Position numbers and translations under genes: made by a program. From positions 1 through 64,000 of the forward strand of contig CAVZNR010000042.1 in the NCBI GenBank assembly GCA_963776675.1: 64,000 bases of DNA. Direction: 5' to 3'. Positions 1-7,562 of this stretch are shown piece by piece. Positions within the stretch are counted from its first letter, which is position 1. The number at the start of each line of letters is the position of its first letter. Origin of the DNA: Hyphomicrobium_A sp963776675 (GTDB lineage: Bacteria > Pseudomonadota > Alphaproteobacteria > Rhizobiales > Hyphomicrobiaceae). The notes beneath the pieces were generated by a model. The model saw only the letters and a list, made by a program, of their open reading frames with translations, did no database searches and was not told where the DNA came from.

Positions 1-446
1 AGCCGAGCTCGGGACAGGCCATCAAGCTCGTTCCGGGTGCAACGGCGATTTACACCTCGGCTGACGAGCCGGGCCTTATCTACGATGTGCTGGCCGTCAA
101 TCCCTCGAGCCTGTCCGCCCGGCGCGCCGACTGGCTCAAGGTGGTCAAGGTGTGGGACAAAGTCGTGGCCTACATCAACGACCCCAAGACCACCGATGAC
201 GCCTTGAAAATTCTCGCCGGTCGCGTCGAACTCAAACCCGAGGAATACAAGCCGTTCCTCGGCGGTACCAAGCTGCAGACGCTCGCCGAAGGCAAGAAGA
301 TCTTCGAGAAGGGAGACGGGTTCAAGTCGCTCTACGGCTCTTCGAAGATCGTGGACGACTTCAACGTCAAGAATGGCGTCTACAAGGAGAAGCAGGACGT
401 CAACTCCTACATCGATCCTTCGCTGACGAACGAGGTGGCGCCCTGA
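1..446 (+). CDS. ABC transporter substrate-binding protein, C-terminal part
   Basis: The reading frame is open from base 3 to a stop at 444-446, giving about 147 residues that lack a start, so the gene begins outside the window. The residues resemble the C-terminal lobe of NitT/TauT-type periplasmic binding proteins. It lies 48 bp ahead of the permease and ATPase genes of the same transporter class, so it would be the periplasmic receptor of that importer. The downstream enzymes suggest guanidine, urea or a related nitrogen compound as ligand; that is inference from context. Confidence 0.75.
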   Translation, partial: PSSGQAIKLVPGATAIYTSADEPGLIYDVLAVNPSSLSARRADWLKVVKVWDKVVAYINDPKTTDDALKILAGRVELKPEEYKPFLGGTKLQTLAEGKKIFEKGDGFKSLYGSSKIVDDFNVKNGVYKEKQDVNSYIDPSLTNEVAP

Positions 447-494
447 CCAGGGCGTTTCCAAAGGCTTTTTTGCTTGCGAGGTCGAGGGGGATCG

Positions 495-1460
495 ATGAGA
501 CGCGCAAAGTGGTTTGCGGTTCGACAGCCGCTGTCGCCCAGCTCGAGAACGCTCATCGGTATCCTATCCTTCATCGTGCCATTGGCGGTGTGGTGTGCGG
601 TCAGCTACGTGCCGTGGATATGGCATCCGATGGTCGAGATCTCCGATCCGGGGAGCGTGTCCTATCTGAAGCCGGGCATGCGCATGGCTCGCAAGGACTT
701 CACAAGGGAAGCCGAGAACGCCGAGAAAAACGGGGCGCCTCCACCACAGGGGCGCCCCGCCAATCCCGTCTATCTGCCGCCGCCGCACGAGGTGGCCACA
801 GCGTTCTACACCTCGTTCACAACGAAGCCGGAAACGCGCGACGGCGTGTGGCTTCACGAAAGCCTTTGGCACAGCATCCAGATCATCTTCTGGGGCTTTA
901 TGATCTCGTCGCTCATCGGCGTTCCTCTTGGTATCCTGTGCGGGGCGTATTCGGGCGCCTCGCGCATGGCCGAGCCATTCACCGAGTTCATTCGCTATCT
1001 GCCGGCCCCGGCTTTCGGCGCGCTCGCGGTCGCCATCCTCGGCATCTACGACGGACCGAAGATCGCCATCATCGTGATCGGCACGCTGTTCCAGCAGATC
1101 CTCATCATCGCCAATACGACGCGGACGCTCGACTATCCGCTGGTCGAGGCTGCGATGACGCTCGGCACCAAGCGCCGGCAGATGCTGTCGCGCGTCGTCA
1201 TCCCGGCGATCCTGCCTGCCATCTACCGGGATCAGCGGATCTTGCTCGGCTGGGCATGGACGTATCTCATCGTGGCCGAGCTTATCGGCACGAGCTCCGG
1301 CATCACGTGGTTCATCACACAGCAGGCGCGCTACCAGCACTTCCCCAAGGTTTATGCCGCTATCATCATCATCGGCATCATCGGGCTCGGCACCGATCTG
1401 CTGCTCGCATTGCTCGGTCGGCGGCTTTTCGTCTGGGATCGGACAGGAAAGGCGGCTTGA
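495..1460 (+). CDS. ABC transporter permease (NitT/TauT type)
   Basis: Inner-membrane permease of 321 aa. I chose the ATG at 495 because a GAGGGGG ribosome site lies at 484-490; an in-frame TTG at 474 is possible. A first membrane segment lies near residues 20-40, followed by an unusually long periplasmic loop, then several more helices. The EAA loop, which contacts the ATPase, begins near residue 217 (EAAMTLGTKRR). It is followed after 2 bp by its ATPase. The family imports nitrate, sulfonates, cyanate and similar small compounds; here the neighbours suggest a guanidino or urea-type nitrogen source. Confidence 0.85.
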   Translation: MRRAKWFAVRQPLSPSSRTLIGILSFIVPLAVWCAVSYVPWIWHPMVEISDPGSVSYLKPGMRMARKDFTREAENAEKNGAPPPQGRPANPVYLPPPHEVATAFYTSFTTKPETRDGVWLHESLWHSIQIIFWGFMISSLIGVPLGILCGAYSGASRMAEPFTEFIRYLPAPAFGALAVAILGIYDGPKIAIIVIGTLFQQILIIANTTRTLDYPLVEAAMTLGTKRRQMLSRVVIPAILPAIYRDQRILLGWAWTYLIVAELIGTSSGITWFITQQARYQHFPKVYAAIIIIGIIGLGTDLLLALLGRRLFVWDRTGKAA

Positions 1461-1462
1461 GC

Positions 1463-2377
1463 ATGGATACGACCCCGCGGCTCAGCTATCTCGACCAGTC
1501 ACCCAAAGTGCGCGAACGTTTCGAGCGCCTCAAGGCGCGCCCCGTGATCCTCGACGTGCGCAATCTCGGCAAGGTATTCACCGGCCGCGGCAAGCAAACG
1601 ATCGCGCTGCGCGACGTGAGCTTCCAGACGCACCGCCGCGAGCTCCTCTGCGTCATCGGGCCCTCGGGCTGCGGCAAGTCCACACTCATTCGCATTCTGG
1701 CCGGCCTGGAGGATGCAAGCTCCGGCGAGGTGCTGCTGGATAACCGTCCCGTTACGGGGCCGGGGCGCGACCGCGGCATGGTCTTTCAGACCTACACCCT
1801 GTTTCCCTGGCTCACCGTGAAGAAGAACGTCATGTTCGGACTAGAGGTGAACAACGCCGGCAAGAGCGAGGCTGAGGCCAAGGCAAGCCAGTGGCTCGAT
1901 CTCGTAGGACTGGGAAAATTCGCCGACAGTTATCCGCATCAGCTTTCAGGCGGAATGAAGCAGCGCGTCGCCATCGTGCGTGCACTCGCCAACCAGCCGC
2001 GCATCCTGCTCATGGACGAGCCATTCGGCGCGCTCGACGCCCAGACGCGGGCGAAGATGCAGGCGCACCTGCTCGAGATCTGGCGCAAGATCGACATCAC
2101 CATCGTCTTCATCACGCACGATCTCGACGAGGCGATCCTCCTGGCCGATCGGATCCTCGTCTTAAAGCCGCATCCTGGCGAGGTGCAGGAGATGATCGAG
2201 GTTCCGGTTCCGCGTCCCCGCAGCGAGGCGCAGTTCACGTCGGAAGAGTTCGACGCAACACGCGCGCGACTGGAGCAGCTGATCTACGCGCGCGGCGCGC
2301 ATCATGAGGATGACGAGGACGCCGGCATGCATGAGGCGCTCGCCCGCCTGACCGACATAGAGGACAACGTGGAATGA
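1463..2377 (+). CDS. ABC transporter ATP-binding protein
   Basis: Cytoplasmic ATPase of 304 aa that powers the upstream permease. The Walker A motif GPSGCGKST is at residues 66-73, the Q-loop is in VFQTYTLFPW, the signature is LSGGMKQR, Walker B is ILLMDEP and the switch histidine is in FITHDLDEA. The first 30 residues precede the usual domain start and the last 40 are acidic and His-rich, which is a little longer than typical family members of about 260 aa. It starts 2 bp after the permease stop, implying translational coupling. Confidence 0.9.
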   Translation: MDTTPRLSYLDQSPKVRERFERLKARPVILDVRNLGKVFTGRGKQTIALRDVSFQTHRRELLCVIGPSGCGKSTLIRILAGLEDASSGEVLLDNRPVTGPGRDRGMVFQTYTLFPWLTVKKNVMFGLEVNNAGKSEAEAKASQWLDLVGLGKFADSYPHQLSGGMKQRVAIVRALANQPRILLMDEPFGALDAQTRAKMQAHLLEIWRKIDITIVFITHDLDEAILLADRILVLKPHPGEVQEMIEVPVPRPRSEAQFTSEEFDATRARLEQLIYARGAHHEDDEDAGMHEALARLTDIEDNVE

Positions 2378-2389
2378 GGGATCGCGCCA

Positions 2390-3760
2390 ATGCTTGATCG
2401 CATAGCACCAGAGGATATCGAGCAGCTGAAGAGCCGGCTCAAGGGGCAAGGCATCAAGTACTGCATCGGTGCCTACGTCGATATCCACGGCGTGCCCAAG
2501 GGCAAGGTCGTTCCGATCGACCATCTTGGTCACATGGCCGAGGGCTCCGAGCGATACACGGGCTATGCGCTCGACGGGCTGGGCCAAGCGCCGCACGACG
2601 ACGAGATCACATCAATCCCCGACCTCAATCACATTATCCAGCTGCCTTGGGAGCCGAAGGTCGCCTGGATGCCGGCGGACAACGCGTTCCAAGGCAAGCC
2701 TTACCCGCTGAATACGCGCGTGGCGCTCAAGAAAGTTCTGGCGCAGGCGGCAGAGCTGGGTTTCGGCTTCAATCTGGGCGTGGAATGCGAGGTCTACGTC
2801 CTCAAGAAGGACAACGACGGATCGCTGTCGGTGCCCAACCCGGACGATAAGCTGGTGAAGCCCTGCTACGATATCGCGGGCTTTCTCGCCAACTTCACCT
2901 GGCTCGACCAAATGGCAAGCGCCATGGGGGATTTGGGCTGGGACCTCTACTCATTCGATCACGAGGACGGCAACGGGCAGTACGAGTTCGACTTCGCCTA
3001 CGCCGATGCCCTGACCACCTGCGATCGCCTCACCTTCTTCCGCTTCATGGCCAAGCACTACGCCAAGGAGCAGGGGCTCGTTGCGACCATGATGCCCAAG
3101 CCTTTTGCCGATCGCACCGGCACGGGCGCCCACTTCAACATGTCGCTTTACGATCTTGCCGGCGGCGGTAACGCCTTCGCGCTCGATCCGGCGCAAGACC
3201 CGCGCGGTCTTGGGCTCACGGAAACCGGATACCACTTCATCGGCGGTATCCTGCGTCATGGGCGCGCTCTGTGCGCGGCATTCGCGCCGACGGTCAACAG
3301 CTACAAGCGCCTCGTCCGTCAGGGCAGCATGGCGTACTTCTCGTGGGCGCCCGTCTTCAACTCGTACGGCTCCAACAACCGCACGAATTCTGTGCGCGTG
3401 CCGGCCGGCGGCGGGCGATGCGAGTCGCGCAATGCGGATGGCTCCGCCAATCCCTATCTGGCAGCGGCGCTGGTGCTTGCTGCCGGCCTCGACGGCGTCC
3501 GCAACAAGATCGATCCCGGCCAGCCCAACGAGGAGAACCTCTACGCTCTGTCGGAAGAGGGACGCACCGCGCGCGGCATCGAGTTTCTGCCGCAAACACT
3601 GGCCGAGGCAGTGGAGGCATTTGCCGCCGACCCACTCGTGGAGGAGACGCTCGGTAAGGAGCTGCGCGACGAGTTCATCCTCTACAAGCGCAACGAATGG
3701 GGGGCCTACCACCTGGCGATCAGCCCCTGGGAGATCGAACGCTACAGCCATCTCTTCTGA
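2390..3760 (+). CDS. Type III glutamine synthetase-like ligase (GlnT family)
   Basis: Protein of 456 aa with the glutamine synthetase fold. Visible elements are the metal-binding E-x-E in GVECEVY near residue 130, NGQYEFDF, the GTGAHFNMSLYD segment, and the conserved RVPAGGGRCESRNADGSANP-type nucleotide/glutamate site near residue 340. The family includes ammonia-forming GlnT enzymes and gamma-glutamylmethylamide synthetases, so the amine accepted cannot be read from sequence alone. In this operon it could capture ammonia released by guanidine and allophanate breakdown, or glutamylate an amine. It starts 12 bp after the ATPase gene. Confidence 0.8.
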   Translation: MLDRIAPEDIEQLKSRLKGQGIKYCIGAYVDIHGVPKGKVVPIDHLGHMAEGSERYTGYALDGLGQAPHDDEITSIPDLNHIIQLPWEPKVAWMPADNAFQGKPYPLNTRVALKKVLAQAAELGFGFNLGVECEVYVLKKDNDGSLSVPNPDDKLVKPCYDIAGFLANFTWLDQMASAMGDLGWDLYSFDHEDGNGQYEFDFAYADALTTCDRLTFFRFMAKHYAKEQGLVATMMPKPFADRTGTGAHFNMSLYDLAGGGNAFALDPAQDPRGLGLTETGYHFIGGILRHGRALCAAFAPTVNSYKRLVRQGSMAYFSWAPVFNSYGSNNRTNSVRVPAGGGRCESRNADGSANPYLAAALVLAAGLDGVRNKIDPGQPNEENLYALSEEGRTARGIEFLPQTLAEAVEAFAADPLVEETLGKELRDEFILYKRNEWGAYHLAISPWEIERYSHLF

Positions 3761-3797
3761 TGTCGACAAAAAGGCCAAACATTGAAAGGGCCCAATA

Positions 3798-4274
3798 ATG
3801 CTCGCAGAGGAAACGTCGCCATCGCGGCCCGTAAGCCGCATCAGCATTTCTCTTCCCGAGATGCTGCTGTCCGAGCTCGATACCATGGTTGCCGACCGCG
3901 GCTTTGCCAGCCGCTCGCAGGCGATCAACGATATGCTGCACAAATCGCTGCTGGAGCATCGCCGCGAGCTTGGCGACGACGTGATGGTCGGCATCGTCAC
4001 GCTCTACTACAAGAACGCCGTTCCGGGCCTGCAGAAGGAGATCGCCAATTTGCAGGCGCGGCACATCGACGAGGTGATCAGCTCGCTGCACATCCATCTG
4101 GCCCACAACCAGACGATGGAGGTCATCCTTGTCCAGGGCCCTGCGCGCAAGCTGCAGGACATCGCCGATGAGATGACCACGCGACGCGGTGTCATCTCCG
4201 GGTCGATGCAGCTCATTGCGGCGCTTATTCCCCCGCTGCATCCGTTTCCCAAGGAGGGGGGCAAGAAAAGGTGA
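3798..4274 (+). CDS. NikR-fold ribbon-helix-helix regulator with altered metal site
   Basis: Protein of 158 aa. Residues 14-55 form a CopG/Arc-like ribbon-helix-helix DNA-binding domain (SRISISLPEMLLSELD), and residues 60-140 align with the ACT-like C-terminal domain of NikR. In a gap-free alignment with E. coli NikR the nickel ligands H87 and H89 are kept as H98 and H100 (LHIH), but H76 is A87 and C95 is T106. Known NikR proteins need all four for high-affinity nickel. It probably regulates this operon in response to another signal; that is inference. The stop overlaps the next start (GTGA at 4271). Confidence 0.75.
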   Translation: MLAEETSPSRPVSRISISLPEMLLSELDTMVADRGFASRSQAINDMLHKSLLEHRRELGDDVMVGIVTLYYKNAVPGLQKEIANLQARHIDEVISSLHIHLAHNQTMEVILVQGPARKLQDIADEMTTRRGVISGSMQLIAALIPPLHPFPKEGGKKR

Positions 4275-5120
4275 GCCGCTGCATGCTCGACGTTGCGGAT
4301 ATGCTCGGCCTTTGGCACCGGTCGCTGCTCGTCCGGGCCGATGCCACGCGCGACACCTCGACGTGGGTCGCGTGGCTGCAAGGTCCGAAGCTGTTTGCCG
4401 ATCTTCGGTTGCCGGCGGAGCGCCCGAGCTTTCGCGGCGTGCGCGGGCTCGGCGACCTGACGCGGCAGCAGACGGCGTGGCTCGCCAGCCAAGAAGGTTT
4501 CGCAGGATATTTCCATCGCGAAGGCGACGTCTTCGTGTGGAACCGTGTGCTCGACTATCAACCTATTTCCGCTGCGGCCGACGCCGGGCGTCTGCGGCAG
4601 GAGCGCGACCATGTTGTCGAGGAAGGCAGGGATACGCCCTACATCGAGCATTGGCACCGCGATCCGGGTCCGAGGGCGCCGGTTGTTGCCGCGCGCTTGC
4701 GCGATCACAGAAGCGGACGCGACGGCTTCATCGTTCGCGTCGGCAGGGCGTTCATGTATGCACGTGCAGGCATCAGCGCGTCCCTGCCAACGGGATCGCT
4801 CCTGGCGGATCACGTCGAGGCGGCCCCTTCGCTGCGTGCCGCCCAAGAGCTCGTCGATTGCGAGATCTCGTTTGGGCGGGTGACCGAGGCGGGCGGCTGG
4901 ATCATCGAGCGATCGAGCCTCCCGTTTCGCGAAGAAGCCCGCCTCGACCCGGCGCTCGATTCCAGCGCGTCAAGCCTTTCGCTCCAACGATGTCACCGAA
5001 GAAGGGCACGCGATGTGCCGCAGCTGGGGCGTCATCGAGTTGGAGGGGGATGCGGCGGCGCTGCCGCTGGCGGCGCAAGGGCATGGAGACATCAGGAGCA
5101 CCAGTGATGAGCACGCCTAG
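4271..5120 (+). CDS. Conserved protein of unknown function, frame broken once
   Basis: I do not recognise this gene. It starts at GTG 4271, coupled to the NikR-like gene, and reads to about 4966, where the frame must shift by +1 to continue to a stop at 5118-5120. Removing the C at 4968 gives a smooth protein of about 282 aa ending in a hydrophilic tail. There is no signal peptide or membrane helix; the N-terminal half has many Trp and Asp residues (TSTWVAWLQGP, EHWHRDPG), suggesting a soluble beta-rich domain. Its end overlaps the oxygenase start by 14 bp, so it is a regular member of the operon. Confidence 0.6.
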
Positions 5121-6159
5121 CGATTTTTCCAACATCCCGCTCATCGATATCGCGGCGCTGCGTACCGGCACGCAGGAGGAACAGGCACGCGTGGCAAAAG
5201 AGCTCGGCCGTGCGGCCCGTGAGATCGGCTTCCTGTACGTCACCGGCACCGGCATCGACGAAAAGCTATTCGATAGTCTGCTCGCTGTGGCCAAGCAGTT
5301 CTTCGCGCTACCGACCACCGAGAAGATGGCGGTTTATATCGGCAAGTCGCGCAATCACCGCGGCTATGTGCCGGAAGGCGAGGAAGTCTTCGCGGGCGGT
5401 ACCAAGGACAAAAAGGAAGCCTTCGACATGTCGCGGGACCTGCCCGCGGACGATCCGGATTTTCTCGCCGGCAATCCGTTGCTCGGCCCCAACCAGTGGC
5501 CCGAGCTGCCCGGATTCAAGGAGGCGGCCAGCGCCTACTACGACGCAGTGTTCGCGCTGGGGCGCATGCTGATGGGCGGGTTTGCGAAATCGCTCGGTGA
5601 GGAGCTTGATTTCTTCGATGGGTACATCACCAAGCCGCCGAGCCAGCTGCGGCTCATCCACTATCCGTTCGATGCCGCGGCAGCGGACGCCATGGGCATC
5701 GGCGCGCACACGGACTACGAGTGCTTCACGCTGCTGCGCTCCACGGCGCCGGGGCTGGAAGTCCTGAATGGGGCCGGCACGTGGATCGACGCGCCGCCCA
5801 TTCCCGGAGCCTTCGTCGTCAACATCGGGGACATGCTCGAGATCTGGACCAACGGCGCATTTGTCGCGACCAGTCATCGCGTGCGCAAGGTCAAGGAGGA
5901 ACGCTATTCGTTCCCGCTGTTCTTTACGGTCGATTACGACACCGAGGTCAAGCCGATGCCGCGCTTCGTTTCCGAAGCCGCTCCCGCCCGTCCAAGTCTT
6001 TCGGCCGGCGAGCACCTGTTCGCGCAGACCGTGCAGAGCTTCGCCTACCAGAAGGAGCGCCTTGCGCGCGGCGAGATCAAACTGCCGGAGCGCAGTCTGG
6101 GGCTCTCCTCGTTGGGGCAGGAAGCGGCGCAGAAACGCGGCTCGGAACAGTCACTCTAG
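5107..6159 (+). CDS. 2-oxoglutarate/Fe(II)-dependent oxygenase (isopenicillin N synthase family)
   Basis: Protein of 350 aa in the isopenicillin N synthase/2-ODD family. The iron triad is H201, D203 (GAHTDYECFTLL) and H257 (ATSHRV); the 2-oxoglutarate-binding R-x-S is R266-Y-S268. These residues are all present, so an active hydroxylase is expected. Substrate is not evident. Two known 2-oxoglutarate enzymes, ethylene-forming enzyme and the plant homoarginine 6-hydroxylase, release guanidine from arginine or homoarginine, and this gene sits directly before the carboxyguanidine deiminase pair. A guanidine-releasing role is therefore a reasonable inference. Confidence 0.85.
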   Translation: MSTPSDFSNIPLIDIAALRTGTQEEQARVAKELGRAAREIGFLYVTGTGIDEKLFDSLLAVAKQFFALPTTEKMAVYIGKSRNHRGYVPEGEEVFAGGTKDKKEAFDMSRDLPADDPDFLAGNPLLGPNQWPELPGFKEAASAYYDAVFALGRMLMGGFAKSLGEELDFFDGYITKPPSQLRLIHYPFDAAAADAMGIGAHTDYECFTLLRSTAPGLEVLNGAGTWIDAPPIPGAFVVNIGDMLEIWTNGAFVATSHRVRKVKEERYSFPLFFTVDYDTEVKPMPRFVSEAAPARPSLSAGEHLFAQTVQSFAYQKERLARGEIKLPERSLGLSSLGQEAAQKRGSEQSL

Positions 6160-6175
6160 CCTCAAGGGGAGTCGC

Positions 6176-6898
6176 ATGAGCAATCTCGTCTATCGCGATA
6201 CGCTTCCCGGCGGTAAGCATTGGTCTCTCGTCATGCGCGCGGGTCTATCGCTGAAGCTGATCGACGTCGAAGGCGGCACCAATGTCGGTATGCTGTTCTA
6301 CAATCCCGCAAACATGCTGGAGCGCTACAACGCGCCCGACACCTTGAAGTGCCAGCACACCTTCAAGCTGACCAAGGGCCACTGTCTCTACTCCGACATG
6401 GGCCGCATCTTCTGCTCCATCGTCGAGGACACCGCAGGCTGGCACGACACCGTCTGCGGCAACGCGACGAAGGCGCTGGTGAAACGCCGTTGGGGCGGCA
6501 CCAGCTACCAGGAGGTGCGCAACGACTGGCAGCAAAATGGCTACGACAGCTTTCTGGTGGAGGGCGGCAAGTACGGTCTGGGCGCGCGCGACCTCGCAGC
6601 CAACGTCAACTGGTTCAGCAAGATCGCCGTCGCCGATGATGGCGCCATGACGTTCGATGCGAGCGCTGCCCAGGCCGGAGCACAAGTCACGCTGCGCTTC
6701 GAGATGGATACCCTCGTTCTTTTCCATACCTGCCCGCACCCGCTCGATCCCTCTCCGGTCTATCCAAGCAAGCCGGTAACCTACGAGATCGGCACGGCGC
6801 CACCGATCGCCGCGCACGATGCATGCGTGAACTCCGCCCCCGAGAACGCGCGCGGTTTCGAGAACAATCGCATCTTTCGCGCCGGCTGCTGCTCATGA
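6176..6898 (+). CDS. DUF1989 protein, urea carboxylase-associated (carboxyguanidine deiminase subunit)
   Basis: Protein of 240 aa, first of two neighbouring DUF1989 paralogues (once called urea amidolyase-associated proteins). Members of this pair have been shown to form carboxyguanidine deiminase (CgdAB), which turns carboxyguanidine into allophanate. Conserved features visible are LIDVEGGTNVGMLFYNP, the WHDTVCGN segment with Cys near residue 96, and a Cys-rich end (AGCCS). I cannot tell from sequence which Cgd subunit it is. A ribosome site AAGGGGAG precedes ATG 6176; the second paralogue follows after 13 bp. Confidence 0.85.
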   Translation: MSNLVYRDTLPGGKHWSLVMRAGLSLKLIDVEGGTNVGMLFYNPANMLERYNAPDTLKCQHTFKLTKGHCLYSDMGRIFCSIVEDTAGWHDTVCGNATKALVKRRWGGTSYQEVRNDWQQNGYDSFLVEGGKYGLGARDLAANVNWFSKIAVADDGAMTFDASAAQAGAQVTLRFEMDTLVLFHTCPHPLDPSPVYPSKPVTYEIGTAPPIAAHDACVNSAPENARGFENNRIFRAGCCS

Positions 6899-6911
6899 AG
6901 GAGCGGCGATC

Positions 6912-7559
6912 ATGATCAAAGAGAGCCCGTTTGACGCCGCGCAAGCGACCTTTCGCAAGGTGGTGCCCGCCGGCGACTACTTCCTGCATCCCGTCCGCAG
7001 CGGCGAGACGCTGCGTCTCGTCGACGTCGACGGCAACCAGGCCGCCGACACGCTGTTCTTCAACGCGGACGATCCGCACGAGCGCTACTCGGCGACGGAC
7101 ACCATCCGCGAGCAGGCAAACGTCTATATCGGCGTCGGCACGACGATCATGTCGGACCGCTGCCGGCCGATGCTCACCGTCACCGCCGATACGGTGGGCC
7201 GGCACGACACGCTCGGCGGCGCGTGCGCGACCGAAAGCAATACGGTGCGCTATGCGCTCGAGAAGAAGAGCATGCACGCGTGCCGCAACTCGTATCTTCT
7301 GGCGCTGGCCGAGAACGAGCATCTTGGCCTCAGCAAGCGCGACATCTCCCACAACATCAACTTCTTCATGAACGTGCCGATCACTCCCGATGGGAAGTTG
7401 GAATTCGCCGATGGCGTGTCGGGACCCGGCAAGTACGTGGAGATGCGGGCGCTGATGAACATCATCGTTCTCATTTCCAATTGCCCGCAGCTCAACAACC
7501 CCTGCAATGCCTACAACCCGACGCCTATCGAGATCCTCATCTGGAGCAAAGCAGCCTAG
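6912..7559 (+). CDS. DUF1989 protein, second carboxyguanidine deiminase subunit
   Basis: Protein of 215 aa, paralogous to the preceding gene. The shared pattern is seen in LVDVDGNQAADTLFFN and in GRHDTLGGACATESN, where a Cys follows the His-Asp pair as in the first paralogue. The family pair acts as a heteromer on carboxyguanidine, the product of guanidine carboxylase, releasing ammonia and forming allophanate. It is 13 bp after its partner and 3 bp before the carboxylase, so the three are very likely made together. Confidence 0.85.
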   Translation: MIKESPFDAAQATFRKVVPAGDYFLHPVRSGETLRLVDVDGNQAADTLFFNADDPHERYSATDTIREQANVYIGVGTTIMSDRCRPMLTVTADTVGRHDTLGGACATESNTVRYALEKKSMHACRNSYLLALAENEHLGLSKRDISHNINFFMNVPITPDGKLEFADGVSGPGKYVEMRALMNIIVLISNCPQLNNPCNAYNPTPIEILIWSKAA

Positions 7560-7562
7560 CGC

